A stretch of 64,000 nt of DNA. It comes from Bacillota bacterium (GTDB lineage: Bacteria; Bacillota; Clostridia; Peptostreptococcales; Anaerovoracaceae). The position numbers and the translations under genes were made by a program. Numbering within the stretch: position 1 is the stretch's first letter; each line of letters starts with the position of its first letter. Location: positions 36,357 to 100,356 of the forward strand of contig JAHZHL010000006.1 in the NCBI GenBank assembly GCA_019420305.1. The letters run 5' to 3'. A model generated the notes under the pieces. That model ran no database searches, was not told the DNA's origin, and was given only the letters and a program-made list of their open reading frames with translations. Positions 24,089 to 33,561 of the stretch are shown one piece after another.

Positions 24089-27000
24089 ATAATGATATTC
24101 TCCAATCGAGTTAATCGTTCAATCCCGTTGAGCAGGTATCCGGAGGGAGCCAGATTCAAATCATAGTTCATATAGCTCCCCAGATCCGGGACTCTCGGTG
24201 AAATAACGGCTTCGGACAGTCTGCTTAAGGTCAGTTTTCTCCGGAACAGATTCTGATATTCTTCTTCCAGCGCCAGGAAAATATCTCTGGCGTTTTCAAG
24301 ACATACCTTCGAAAACTCATAGATCGCGCTCCGCGGCGCATCCTCCAGAAAAGACGGCGCCGCGTACGGCAGAATCAGATTGATGGATGCCTGCAGGCTG
24401 GATTCGGTATCCTGCTCCCTCTTTACTCCGTCTCCGCCGATAAACGGATACAGGCTGGACTCTACAAACCAGCTGCGCAGGTTCGGCACAAAATAAGCGC
24501 TGTCCACATCCCTTCCCTGAATGGTCATCAGATCTTTTCCTCTTCCGGACAAAAGTCCCACGACCAATTTGCTGACATTCACCTGGTTTTTCTTGAGAAT
24601 CGGGTCCAGTTCTTTCATGCGGTAGCCTTTGTGCAGCAAATCATCGACCAGAATGACCGGCCGGTTAAAAGATTTGATCGTCCGGATCTGGTTTTCTATG
24701 GGTGAATAATACGGATATTCCTCGATACGGAACCCGCTCAGATCCGGATTAAACCGTTTTTCCGTATGAATGGTCTTTGTAACCGTATTGGGAACCGCCA
24801 TGCCTCTCAGGATCTTTCCGAAGGGAACGCACATGTACGGCCCCAGATTTCTTACTTTTGTCGGCTCGCTGGGAACACCGTTGTCCCTGGTTACCATGTT
24901 GATGATCTTGTGGTGCATCACACCTGAATTGAAAGACAGCACCAGATTGCCCGGGTACAGCTCCGTCAGCGCCAGCTGCAGCTTCCGGTACGCCTTGTCC
25001 ATCGTTTCCAAGATCTTCTCGTTTTTGTTAAAGGGATCTTTCAGTACCGTATCCATATTCTGGAACACGGTCAGCGGATTTTTCATATCCACTTCGTAGA
25101 TTCCGGTGCCTTTTCCGCTTATCTGAATTTCCCGGAACCCCTGCCTTTTCAGCACAGACAAAATTTCCTCATTTCCCGCGCTTTCTTCCGCGGGATGGTA
25201 AATCGCGTAGGTCGCGTCTTCTTCAATCACCTGGGAAAGGGTTTCCGTCAGAATGAGCTGAGCCGCGTCCCGAATTGCCGTCTCCGAGTCAACATAAAGA
25301 CAGCCGATGATTGTAATTCTTCCGGTCGCTTTTTCTCTCAGATAAGCCGCCAGATCCGCGTTCTGAAACTCGCCGTAAAGCTCCATGGAATTAATCTCTT
25401 TTACTGCCGCCAGCGCGCAGATCCGGTCCTCTCTGCTTCCGTCACAGATGGCGGTGGTCCGCACTTCCGGCTGGTTGATATATTCTTTTATCCGGTAAAA
25501 ATTATGCCCCTGCTTTCGGATTTCATGCTCCAAATCCCCCAGGATTCCGCTTCCTCTGTGGGCCAGAGGCTCAAAGCGGAGCATTTTCGTCTGCATGATA
25601 TGCTTGTACTGCGGTTCTCTGAGGTAGAGGCTGTTGTCATAAATATAGTTCTGCGCTACCGTATCGATCAAATTGGAAATGTCCCTGTTATAGTCGATGT
25701 TTTCACGAATTCTGGTAGAACTGATATCCTCCAGATGAACCGGCAGTGTCAGTTCTACGACCCGTCCGGAAATATTCTTGTAGGCTTCGGTCAGATCGTC
25801 CTTTTTTTCCTCCCCTACCGCCGCACTTTCCCGCCGGAACACAATATGATTGAAGGTATGAATCGAGTTCTTTGACGGCGGCGCCTTGTAGGAAGAGGCA
25901 TTGATAATAACGTCGCTTCCCACCACAATATACAGCTCCTTGTCTGGCAGCAGGCGGTATAGTTTTTCCAGGTCAGCAGGATTCGCGATATTAATCGGCT
26001 CATCGTCCGGAAACAGATAGACGTTTCCCTCATCCGCCACAGACATGGTGATGATTTTCTGCCGGATCAGTCTCGGCTGCGTCTTCTTGGACCAGGAAAA
26101 TTCGTCCAGCGCCAGATAAACTTCAAACCCCAGATCCCGTATAGAAGTAACGATTCCCTTGTGGCTTAGAGAAAACGGATCAAATGTCCCCGGGAAAAAT
26201 GCCACCCGTTCCCGCTCCGGCAGACAGAATCCGCCGATTTCCAGGTTATATTCGGAAATAAACCGATAGATATGGTTGAGGGCAGCCGCGTTTGTAAAAA
26301 AGGTCAGTTCCTTTTCCTTCTGGTTGGAAATCAAGGTCAGCATCTTTTTATAAATCCGCTGAAAAATGTTATATTTCCGCTCCAGGCTCAAAAGCGGACT
26401 GCCGAAAATATGCTGCCCGATTACCATAAACGCCTCCTGGCTGACTGTTTCATTATAGTTGGCCAGCCCCCTCAGCAGCATCCCCAGAAGCTGCTGCTTG
26501 CGGCGGTCGTAGTCCTCATCGGTCTGGGGAAAACGCTCTTGATATTCCGGAAAATGTTTAATCACTTCTCCTACCGTGTCCAGGGTGACTGAAGCCACCT
26601 TATCATTTGTATTTTCCAACAGTTTGCGGAAGTCTCCCAGAAGTTCATCCAGTTCGTTGGGATGAAGGTATAGAGCGAGAATACCCAGGTATTCCGGTAT
26701 ATATTTGGAAAACTGGTATTCTCCGATTTCCAGTCCTTTTGTCAATTCAATTACCAGCTCATTTCTCTGATCCAGAGGGAGCAGCCGAATAACTTCTAAA
26801 AGTCCGCGCCCTGCCTCATGTCTTACCGTAACTCGTTCGCTGACTTTAATCAGATTGGAAAAATGGGTAGCTACATGCAAAACTTCTTCCACATTTCCTC
26901 GCTTGATTTTATCCAAAAGGAACTCAATATTGACCGCTTTGATCACCCATGGAGTATCTACTTTCAGATTTTCCAGAAAAATATCGGAATCGGTCTCCTC

Positions 27001-28959
27001 ATCGCGATACAAAAGCGTTTCGTATTTTTCCTTTATATCCGGATCATTCAACGTATTCAGGGCTGACTTGATTTTATATTTCAGGAAAATCGCACTTACT
27101 CCGAACTCCTCCCCAGGGATGTTGTTCATCAGACTTTCCGCCAGTTCTTTCAGCCACGTTCCGCCTTCCTGCCGCGCCATGTATTTTGTCAGCCGCAGCG
27201 CACCGACTTTGATTTCCAAATCCTCCCGGAACGAGGTCTGATACGCGAATTCCATCAGCGTCTCCTGTTCTTCCCGCAGGCAGAGTTCAAGAGGGATACT
27301 TAGGGCAGAATCCAGAAGGATAAACGCCGCGCAGTCATCCACATATACATTCTTGAAAAAGGAGAGGTAGACTTCCAGATACTGCTTTTTCTCTGTCTTT
27401 CCGCAATTTTCCAGCACAGATCCCAGAACAATTTTCAGAGTGTAGCCGATCCAGCGTTTATGCTGATCCGTCACTTTATGATCCGGAAAAATGATCTTTT
27501 CCAGGTACCGTTTCCACAGGCCCAGGCTGTCCACTTCCTCCCGTGTCCGGCTGACCCCTTCCGGCAGCTCTTTACGGTATTCTTCATCATAATTTACGAT
27601 AATCTTTCCCATGAGTGTCGCCGCCTGGCGCCGAATGTCGCCTTCTTTGTGAGCCAGCAGCTCATAAAGAAAATAAAGAGTCATTCCTTTCTGTTTCTGT
27701 GTCATATAGGTACAGTATTCATCCAGAATGTTAATATAGGCTCGTACGTTCTTCCACTGCTTTTCGCTTCTGGCCGCTTCAATCAAATTTCCGAAGGCTG
27801 CCTCATTATTAAACTTGTTCATCAAATAGATATTATGTTCAATAGCCAGATATTTCAAGCGTTCCACGACCTCCTGCGGCTTCAGAAGCGCGTAATCTTT
27901 TTCATCCGGCGTTCTCATGGCATCGCTGTCCAACTCCGTATGGATTCCCAGACTGAGCAAATAATCTTCAAAATCCTTCAGTTTCGCGTATACTTTCCGA
28001 TAACGATGGGTTTTCGCCTCATCCACATTATCCAATTTGCCTAAAATTACGTCAAACGCTTCCGCCAGTGTATAAAAATGCACAATTTCCTCACCATTGC
28101 CGTTTCTGCTGCTCTTCACGCGAAAATCCGCGTAAATCAGAATCAGCGATTCCACAGAAAGATTTTCCAGCTCCAGATCCCAGGTAGAATGATTACTGGC
28201 AATATGGGCAATCATAGGCATTCCATTGTTTTTCAGGAACTGATCCGTATAGTAATAATGCAGATATGGAATCCTTTTTGCTTCCGCGCCTTTGCAGCCG
28301 TATTTTCCGAGATCATGACCGGCCGCAGAGCCGGATACCAGCGCCAGATCCACAGGAACGCCGGCCCGCGACAGCTGTCTGGCAATATGCATCGCCACAA
28401 AATGCACGCCGCAGATATGACCCACTGTGTTGTACGGCGTAATCTCCTTTCCAATCCGCATAAATTCAATCAGATAATGACTTTTACAGTATTCGACAAA
28501 ATGCAGATATTCCTCCCTGCTCGGCTCCTCTTCAATTTCTTCCGGCGCCAGGAACTGCATGCTAAGCAGAGGAGAAAAGCCGTTCTTTTCCTCCTGTTCC
28601 GTGAAAATGGTTCGCAAGGTCTCCAGATAAAAGAGTTTTCCCGCGGAAAAAATCCCTGCCCGTTCATCCCGGGGGAAATTATCCGGGAACATTTCCGCGA
28701 TTGTTTCTCTATAGATATAGGAAAGCCATCCTCCTTCAGGTACGGGGGACAGCTGGCTCATCGTATCTTCCGCCTGTGCCAGGATCTCCCTGCAATCCGC
28801 TCTCTGTGTTTCCAGATTCTGCGCCTTCTCCTTCCAATTATTCTGGATAAGAAGGGCAAGCATCGTTTTTTTCGACAGCTTGATCCTTTTTAAAAAACTC
28901 TTTTCTGTCAGTCGCCTTTCCAATTTTTTGTATAATTTTACAGACGCTTTTTTTGTCAA
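24085..28959 (-). CDS. Giant HD / HEAT-like / nucleotidyltransferase / GNAT-like / phosphoribosyltransferase fusion protein
   Basis: About 1624 residues, likely start TTG 28959 after GGGAGGTG. Parts: HD phosphohydrolase about 180-310 (TVGHICGVHFVAMHIARQLS, SAAGHDLGKYG, HIASNHSTWD, ILIYADFRVK); helical HEAT/ARM-like repeats about 370-900; a nicotinate-nucleotide/pantetheine-type adenylyltransferase about 920-1100 (VAFFPGTFDPFSLSHKGIV, later EDISSTRIRENI, matching the T/HxGH and ISSxxIR motifs with Ser changes); a GNAT-like segment about 1150-1290; and a phosphoribosyltransferase about 1330-1490 with the PRPP loop RPVILVDDLLHKGYR. All activities point to nucleotides or NAD precursors, but the combined reaction is unknown. 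Overlaps the LDH-like gene. Confidence 0.8.
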   Translation of the reverse strand: MTKKASVKLYKKLERRLTEKSFLKRIKLSKKTMLALLIQNNWKEKAQNLETQRADCREILAQAEDTMSQLSPVPEGGWLSYIYRETIAEMFPDNFPRDERAGIFSAGKLFYLETLRTIFTEQEEKNGFSPLLSMQFLAPEEIEEEPSREEYLHFVEYCKSHYLIEFMRIGKEITPYNTVGHICGVHFVAMHIARQLSRAGVPVDLALVSGSAAGHDLGKYGCKGAEAKRIPYLHYYYTDQFLKNNGMPMIAHIASNHSTWDLELENLSVESLILIYADFRVKSSRNGNGEEIVHFYTLAEAFDVILGKLDNVDEAKTHRYRKVYAKLKDFEDYLLSLGIHTELDSDAMRTPDEKDYALLKPQEVVERLKYLAIEHNIYLMNKFNNEAAFGNLIEAARSEKQWKNVRAYINILDEYCTYMTQKQKGMTLYFLYELLAHKEGDIRRQAATLMGKIIVNYDEEYRKELPEGVSRTREEVDSLGLWKRYLEKIIFPDHKVTDQHKRWIGYTLKIVLGSVLENCGKTEKKQYLEVYLSFFKNVYVDDCAAFILLDSALSIPLELCLREEQETLMEFAYQTSFREDLEIKVGALRLTKYMARQEGGTWLKELAESLMNNIPGEEFGVSAIFLKYKIKSALNTLNDPDIKEKYETLLYRDEETDSDIFLENLKVDTPWVIKAVNIEFLLDKIKRGNVEEVLHVATHFSNLIKVSERVTVRHEAGRGLLEVIRLLPLDQRNELVIELTKGLEIGEYQFSKYIPEYLGILALYLHPNELDELLGDFRKLLENTNDKVASVTLDTVGEVIKHFPEYQERFPQTDEDYDRRKQQLLGMLLRGLANYNETVSQEAFMVIGQHIFGSPLLSLERKYNIFQRIYKKMLTLISNQKEKELTFFTNAAALNHIYRFISEYNLEIGGFCLPERERVAFFPGTFDPFSLSHKGIVTSIRDLGFEVYLALDEFSWSKKTQPRLIRQKIITMSVADEGNVYLFPDDEPINIANPADLEKLYRLLPDKELYIVVGSDVIINASSYKAPPSKNSIHTFNHIVFRRESAAVGEEKKDDLTEAYKNISGRVVELTLPVHLEDISSTRIRENIDYNRDISNLIDTVAQNYIYDNSLYLREPQYKHIMQTKMLRFEPLAHRGSGILGDLEHEIRKQGHNFYRIKEYINQPEVRTTAICDGSREDRICALAAVKEINSMELYGEFQNADLAAYLREKATGRITIIGCLYVDSETAIRDAAQLILTETLSQVIEEDATYAIYHPAEESAGNEEILSVLKRQGFREIQISGKGTGIYEVDMKNPLTVFQNMDTVLKDPFNKNEKILETMDKAYRKLQLALTELYPGNLVLSFNSGVMHHKIINMVTRDNGVPSEPTKVRNLGPYMCVPFGKILRGMAVPNTVTKTIHTEKRFNPDLSGFRIEEYPYYSPIENQIRTIKSFNRPVILVDDLLHKGYRMKELDPILKKNQVNVSKLVVGLLSGRGKDLMTIQGRDVDSAYFVPNLRSWFVESSLYPFIGGDGVKREQDTESSLQASINLILPYAAPSFLEDAPRSAIYEFSKVCLENARDIFLALEEEYQNLFRRKLTLSRLSEAVISPRVPDLGSYMNYDLNLAPSGYLLNGIERLTRLENIII

Positions 28960-29004
28960 GCGCTCCACCTCCCAGATTATTCACTCTTCTCTGTTGTTTC
29001 TTCT

Positions 29005-29033
29005 ATTATCCTATTTTTTTACTCTTTTTACAA
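29005..29033 (-). promoter_or_regulatory. Candidate promoter of the giant fusion operon
   Basis: Minus strand TTGTAA (29033-29028), 17 bp, GATAAT (29010-29005). The 250 bp from here to the gdhA promoter hold no gene or RNA motif that I can see. Confidence 0.5.
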
Positions 29034-29194
29034 GACTTTATTACACTGAAGGCAGAAAGTTGAGCAGAAGTCTTTTTCTGTAACGAGTCCCTTTTTTCAA
29101 CATCTCTCTCATTGTCTGGATGTTTTTCTCATCTTTGAATCGTATTGTTCACTTTTCAGAAAATTAAAACTTTCACTCTAGTTTCTGAATTATA

Positions 29195-29223
29195 TTGACT
29201 ACAATTTGACAAAGTGCTATATT
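29195..29223 (+). promoter_or_regulatory. gdhA promoter
   Basis: TTGACT (29195-29200), 17 bp, TATATT (29218-29223); about 55 nt leader before ATG 29286. Confidence 0.65.
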
Positions 29224-29285
29224 TGAAAGTGTTAAAGGCTTTATATTTATTGCGAAAATATAAAAGAAAAAGAGGAGAAGATCAA

Positions 29286-30629
29286 ATGTCAAATTACATC
29301 GAAACAGTAATTGAAAATTGCAAAAAGAACAACCCTGGCGAAGTAGAATTTCATCAGACTGTAGAAGAAGTTCTTCGTTCCCTGGAACCGGTAATTGAAA
29401 AGCACCCTGAATATCAGGAAGCTGCGATTCTGGAAAGACTGGTTGAGCCTGAAAGAGGAATCACTTTCAAGGTAACTTGGGTTGATGACGCTGGTAAAGT
29501 ACAGGTTAACAAAGGTTACAGATACCAGTTCAACAGTGCAATCGGACCTTACAAAGGTGGTCTGAGATTCGCTCCGAACGTATATCCTGGAATCATCAAG
29601 TTCCTGGGATTCGAGCAGATCTTCAAGAACAGCCTGACTGGCCTGCCAATCGGCGGCGGTAAAGGTGGTGCGAACTTCGACCCGACTGGCAAATCCGACG
29701 CTGAAGTTATGCGTTTCTGCCAGGCTTTCATTACTGAATTATATAGACACATCGGACCTTCCACTGACGTTCCTGCTGGAGACCTGGGTGTTGGCGGAAG
29801 AGAAATCGGTTACATGTATGGACAGTACAAGAAAATCGTAAACAGATTCGAAGGAACTCTGACTGGTAAAGGTCTGTCCTGGGGCGGCCTGAACGGCAGA
29901 ACAGAAGCTACTGGATATGGTATCGTTTACTATGCTCAGTGCATGCTGGAAGCAAACGGCGAAAAACTGGAAGGCAAGAAAGTTGCAATCTCCGGATTCG
30001 GTAATGTATCCTGGGGTACTGCACTGAAGCTGAACGAGCTGGGTGCTAAAGTTATCACAATCTCCGGTCCGGACGGATACATCTACGATCCAGATGGCGT
30101 TTCCGGTGAAAAAGTTGATTACATGCTTGAACTGAGAGCTTCCGGAAAGAACATCTGCTCCCCGTACGCAGAAAAATATCCGAACGCTACATTCTATGCT
30201 GGCAAGAAGCCTTGGGAAGTTGACGCTGATCTGTACATCCCGTGCGCTACTCAGAATGAAATCAGAGAAGAAGATGCGAAATCTTTCGTAGAAAGAGGAG
30301 TTAAATTCGTTTGCGAAGGTTCCAACATGTCCTCCACAAACGAAGCGATCAAAATCATGCAGGACGGCGGAATCATCGTTGGACCGTCTAAGGCTGCTAA
30401 CGCTGGCGGCGTAGCTTGCTCCTGCATCGAAATGGGACAGAATGCTGGCAAGACTGTATTCACTCCGGAACAGGTACATGCTCAGCTGAAAGACATCATG
30501 GTTGGTATCCATGACGCTTGTAAAGACGCTGCTGAAAAATATGGCTTCGGCTACAACCTGGTTGCTGGCGCGAACATCGCTGGATTCCTGAAAGTTGCTG
30601 ACGCTATGATGGCTCAGGGCATCTGCTAA
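29286..30629 (+). CDS. gdhA: Glutamate dehydrogenase
   Basis: Hexameric glutamate dehydrogenase, 447 residues, interconverting glutamate with 2-oxoglutarate and ammonia. Marks: NSAIGPYKGGLRFAPNVYPG, the catalytic Lys in LTGLPIGGGKGGANFDPTGK, DVPAGDLGVGGREIGYMYGQ, the Rossmann GFGNVSWGTA and PSKAANAGGVACSCIEM. Start ATG after AGGAGAAG; an earlier in-frame ATG lies in the promoter. Codon choice (GCT, GTT, AGA, CTG) differs from the neighbours and suggests very high expression, as expected in amino-acid fermenters. NAD or NADP preference is not set here. Confidence 0.95.
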   Translation: MSNYIETVIENCKKNNPGEVEFHQTVEEVLRSLEPVIEKHPEYQEAAILERLVEPERGITFKVTWVDDAGKVQVNKGYRYQFNSAIGPYKGGLRFAPNVYPGIIKFLGFEQIFKNSLTGLPIGGGKGGANFDPTGKSDAEVMRFCQAFITELYRHIGPSTDVPAGDLGVGGREIGYMYGQYKKIVNRFEGTLTGKGLSWGGLNGRTEATGYGIVYYAQCMLEANGEKLEGKKVAISGFGNVSWGTALKLNELGAKVITISGPDGYIYDPDGVSGEKVDYMLELRASGKNICSPYAEKYPNATFYAGKKPWEVDADLYIPCATQNEIREEDAKSFVERGVKFVCEGSNMSSTNEAIKIMQDGGIIVGPSKAANAGGVACSCIEMGQNAGKTVFTPEQVHAQLKDIMVGIHDACKDAAEKYGFGYNLVAGANIAGFLKVADAMMAQGIC

Positions 30630-30667
30630 AAATAAGCTTATCGCTTACATAAACAGATTACTATTCA

Positions 30668-30702
30668 GAGACGCTTCGCTTTACGCGGGTGTCTCTTTTT
30701 TA
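30668..30702 (+). terminator. gdhA terminator
   Basis: AGAGAC/GTCTCT stem (30668-30673/30692-30697) extended by GC pairs, followed by TTTTTT. Confidence 0.75.
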
Positions 30703-30770
30703 TGATTTCCCTTACAGACTATTCATATCCCCTCCCCCATTCCCACGCAAAACTTTAAAAGTGGAAAGGG

Positions 30771-30799
30771 TGGAAATCCCCTCCGCAAAATGGTATTAT
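30771..30799 (+). promoter_or_regulatory. Candidate crotonase promoter, extended -10
   Basis: TGGAAA (30771-30776), 17 bp, TATTAT (30794-30799) with TGG before the -10. Confidence 0.4.
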
Positions 30800-30847
30800 A
30801 ATACTATAGGAACATTTCTATATGTAGAGAAGAAAGGAACATAAAAA

Positions 30848-31624
30848 ATGTACGAAACGATTAAATATGAAGTAGAAAATAATATCGGGTATGTGACGAT
30901 CAATCGCCCGAAAGCCATGAACGCGCTGAACACACAGGTTCTGGATGAGCTCCATACCGTATTTACAGAAATCGAATCAGACGACAACGTAAAGGCGGTC
31001 ATCGTTACCGGGGAAGGTAAAGCATTTGTAGCTGGCGCGGACATCGCACAGATGAAAGAGCTGACTGCTGTAGAAGGCAGATCCATGATGACAAAGGGAC
31101 ACAACGTTATGAACCTGATGGAATCCATTGAAAAGCCTATTATCGCCGCGGTAAACGGTTTTGCTCTGGGCGGCGGCTGCGAACTGGCTATGGCCTGCGA
31201 TTTCCGAATCGCGTCGGAAAAGGCCAAATTCGGACAGCCGGAAGTAAACCTGGGTATCATCCCGGGATTCGGCGGAACACAGCGCCTGCCGAGACTTGTA
31301 GGAAAAGGTATGGGGAAATATCTGATTATGACTGCTGACATGATTGACGCCCAGGAAGCAGCCAGAATCGGACTTGTTGAAAAGGTAGTCGCTCCGGAAG
31401 AGCTGATGGACACCTGCAAAGCTCTGGCGGAAAAAATCATGTCTAAAGCGCCACTTGCCATCGCCACCGCGAAAACCGTCATCAATAACGGATACAATCT
31501 GGATATGAAAACGGCCAGCGCGCTGGAAATCGAAGCCTTTACCGGTCCGTTCAGTTCAGAAGACAAAATCGAAGGAATGAGCGCGTTCCTGGAAAAAAGA
31601 GACGCCAACTTCCAGAAAAAATAA
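30848..31624 (+). CDS. Enoyl-CoA hydratase / short-chain crotonase
   Basis: 258 residues of the crotonase fold, hydrating crotonyl-CoA-type enoyl-CoA to 3-hydroxyacyl-CoA. The oxyanion hole segments are GKAFVAGADIAQMKEL and NGFALGGGCELAMACDFRIA; the two catalytic Glu are in GGCELA and FGQPEVNLGIIPGFGGTQRL. Clear butyrate-pathway style (crt), but no bcd, etf, hbd or thl genes are next to it, so it stands as a single-gene unit closed by a strong terminator. Confidence 0.92.
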   Translation: MYETIKYEVENNIGYVTINRPKAMNALNTQVLDELHTVFTEIESDDNVKAVIVTGEGKAFVAGADIAQMKELTAVEGRSMMTKGHNVMNLMESIEKPIIAAVNGFALGGGCELAMACDFRIASEKAKFGQPEVNLGIIPGFGGTQRLPRLVGKGMGKYLIMTADMIDAQEAARIGLVEKVVAPEELMDTCKALAEKIMSKAPLAIATAKTVINNGYNLDMKTASALEIEAFTGPFSSEDKIEGMSAFLEKRDANFQKK

Positions 31625-31654
31625 AATCGTACAATCCTGTTAAGGTTTGCGTTC

Positions 31655-31700
31655 ACCAGGATGAAATCCTTTCGTTTTCGGATTTCATCCTGGTTTTTTT
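31655..31700 (+). terminator. Strong terminator after the crotonase gene
   Basis: A perfect 15-bp stem, ACCAGGATGAAATCC against its inverse (31655-31669/31680-31694), followed by seven T. Confidence 0.95.
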
Positions 31701-31792
31701 ATGATTCCGGCATTTCTGCTTTTTTATTGATTTTTCAACGTTTTTTTGCTACACTTAATACGTTACTTTATATTTTGAGGAGGTATTCTATT

Positions 31793-33298
31793 TTGAGAGA
31801 TCAGTGGAATTCAAAACTAGGATTTCTGCTGGCAGCCATCGGCTCCGCAGTAGGACTCGGCAATATTTGGAGGTTTCCATACGTTGCCGCAACAAATGGA
31901 GGTGGAGCGTTTCTTCTTCCATACTTTTTCGCAATTATCACCGCAGGCATTCCGATTCTAATCCTGGAATATACAATGGGAAAGACTTACAGAGCCGGCG
32001 CGCCTGTTACCTTTGCAAGAATTAACCGACGCTTTGAATGGCTTGGATGGTTTCAGGTTATGATCTCATTTGTCATCGCCATTTACTACTTCGCGATTAT
32101 TGTCTGGTGCCTGAGTTACATCGGTTTTTCCTTCACACAAGCCTGGGGAAATGACCCTACTCGCTTTTTCACAGAAGACTTTCTGGGATTGACAGACAGC
32201 GCCTTAAATCTCGGTGGAATCAATACAAGTCTGCTTCTTCCCTTTTTACTTATCTGGGCGGTATCGGCGTTCATTATGTACAAGGGCGTCAGCAAAGGCA
32301 TCGAAACCGTATGTAAAATCTGTCTGCCGATTTTATTCCTGATGACTTTAATCCTGGTCATTCGCGGCATTACGCTGCCCGGTGCTGTAGATGGGTTGAA
32401 TTATCTCTTTAAGCCGGATTGGAACGCGTTAAAAGATCCCGGTGTATGGGTCGCCGCTTACGGACAGATATTCTTCAGTCTTTCCATTGGTTTTGGCATT
32501 ATGCTTTCCTATTCCAGTTATCTTCCGAAAGAGACAGATGTCGTAAACAGCGCCTTCATTACGGCTACCGCAAATCATGGATATGAAATCTTTGCCGGAA
32601 TTGGAGTGTTCAGTATCATGGGGTATATGGCTCTGCAGCAGGGTGTGAGTGTGGAAGAAGTTGCCGCTTCCGGTATCGGTCTCGCGTTTATGACCTTCCC
32701 GACTGCTATCAGCGCTCTTCCCGCGTTAAACGCTATTTTTGGGATCTGCTTTTTTGGCGCCCTCTTTATCGCCGGCATCACATCCCTTGTCTCCATATTA
32801 CAGACGGTAGTCACAGGATTCCATGATAAATTCGAGGTCAGCCATAAAAAAGCGGTTACGATTGTTATGGTACCGTCCTTTGTATTAAGTTTTCTCTTTA
32901 TCACAGGCGCGGGAATGAATATTCTTGATATTGTTGACGCCTTTATCAACAACATCGGCATTGTCAGCGCCGGCGTCATCGAACTGATCCTGATTACAAG
33001 GTTTTTCGACGCGGAGAAACTTCGCCGGGAAGCAAACGAATTTTCCAATTTCAGCATCGGGAGATGGTGGATCTATACACTGCGGATTGTAACGACGGTC
33101 GTTCTCGGCATGATGATTGTTCTGAATACGCGGGAATATCTTGCCAACGGGTATGGCGGTTACGCCAGCGCGGATATTAATGTATTCGGCTGGGGCACCA
33201 TTCTCTTTGTTGTCGTTTTCGCGGATGTTTTAACAACCATGAAAGGGAAAGACGGATATCGCGATCTTGATAAAATTTCCTATAAGGAGGTAAACTAA
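31793..33298 (+). CDS. Sodium-dependent NSS family amino acid transporter
   Basis: Neurotransmitter:sodium symporter (LeuT fold), 501 residues, about 12 membrane helices. The first helix LGFLLAAIGSAVGLGNIWRF carries the Na+/substrate-binding backbone, then GGGAFLLPYFFAIITAGIPI. The true start is TTG 31793, after AGGAGG; the longer frame covers the upstream terminator. The next gene, 1 bp away, encodes a MetS-like small subunit, so the pair most likely imports methionine and/or alanine with Na+. Confidence 0.9.
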   Translation: MRDQWNSKLGFLLAAIGSAVGLGNIWRFPYVAATNGGGAFLLPYFFAIITAGIPILILEYTMGKTYRAGAPVTFARINRRFEWLGWFQVMISFVIAIYYFAIIVWCLSYIGFSFTQAWGNDPTRFFTEDFLGLTDSALNLGGINTSLLLPFLLIWAVSAFIMYKGVSKGIETVCKICLPILFLMTLILVIRGITLPGAVDGLNYLFKPDWNALKDPGVWVAAYGQIFFSLSIGFGIMLSYSSYLPKETDVVNSAFITATANHGYEIFAGIGVFSIMGYMALQQGVSVEEVAASGIGLAFMTFPTAISALPALNAIFGICFFGALFIAGITSLVSILQTVVTGFHDKFEVSHKKAVTIVMVPSFVLSFLFITGAGMNILDIVDAFINNIGIVSAGVIELILITRFFDAEKLRREANEFSNFSIGRWWIYTLRIVTTVVLGMMIVLNTREYLANGYGGYASADINVFGWGTILFVVVFADVLTTMKGKDGYRDLDKISYKEVN

Positions 33299-33299
33299 T

Positions 33300-33425
33300 A
33301 TGGCAACCAGCGCTATAGTAATGATGTGCATCGGCTGTATCGGTCTGTGGGGAGGCTGCGCTTTCTCCATTTCCATTGCTATGAGGCACAGCAAAAAAAA
33401 GAAAGATTCCTCCGAAAAGAATTAG
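33300..33425 (+). CDS. MetS family NSS transporter small subunit
   Basis: 41-residue peptide starting MATSAIVMMCIGCIGLWGG: one membrane helix with a C-terminal Lys-rich tail (RHSKKKKDSSEKN). AAGGAGG precedes the ATG and overlaps the end of the transporter gene. Size, topology (helix then basic tail), and position match the MetS subunit of the MetPS methionine/alanine transporter of Corynebacterium and relatives. Confidence 0.8.
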   Translation: MATSAIVMMCIGCIGLWGGCAFSISIAMRHSKKKKDSSEKN

Positions 33426-33430
33426 GACTC

Positions 33431-33473
33431 AAAAAAACGGCCTGTCTTCGTTTGTCAGACAGACCGTTTTTTT
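33431..33473. terminator. Bidirectional terminator between metS-like and the lipoprotein operon
   Basis: AAAAAAACGG-C-CTGTCT, 9-nt loop, AGACAG-A-CCGTTTTTTT: stem with one mismatch, A run and T run on opposite sides, serving both converging transcripts. Confidence 0.85.
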
Positions 33474-33485
33474 AATGATGTACGG

Positions 33486-33548
33486 CTAACAGGAATCCTT
33501 ATATCCTCCTATCGCAAGTTCCGAAATTTCAATATTCCACGCTTCCAT
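33486..33548 (-). CDS. 20-residue peptide ORF after the lipoprotein gene
   Basis: MEAWNIEISELAIGGYKDSC, stop TAG. GGGGG lies 7 nt before the ATG, a weak ribosome binding site. It starts 13 bp after the stop of the lipoprotein gene and ends just before the shared terminator. Gly-Gly followed by a short tail ending in Cys is the type of sequence found in some secreted or modified peptides, but it does not match the double-glycine leader consensus exactly, and no maturase or exporter gene is adjacent. May be non-coding. Confidence 0.35.
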   Translation of the reverse strand: MEAWNIEISELAIGGYKDSC

Positions 33549-33561
33549 AATAACGCCCCCG

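Noticed and set aside
28970..29194. RNA gene or T-box in the gap before gdhA
   Set aside because: I see no T-box motif, tRNA-like fold or conserved element, only two divergent promoters.
29739..30512. 257-codon ORF antisense to gdhA
   Set aside because: It lies fully inside gdhA, a sure gene, and its open frame follows from the strong codon bias of gdhA. No ribosome binding site or family match.
30796..31656. 286-codon ORF antisense to the crotonase gene
   Set aside because: Antisense shadow of a clear crotonase; Ser/Ile-rich translation without known motifs; begins inside the crotonase terminator.
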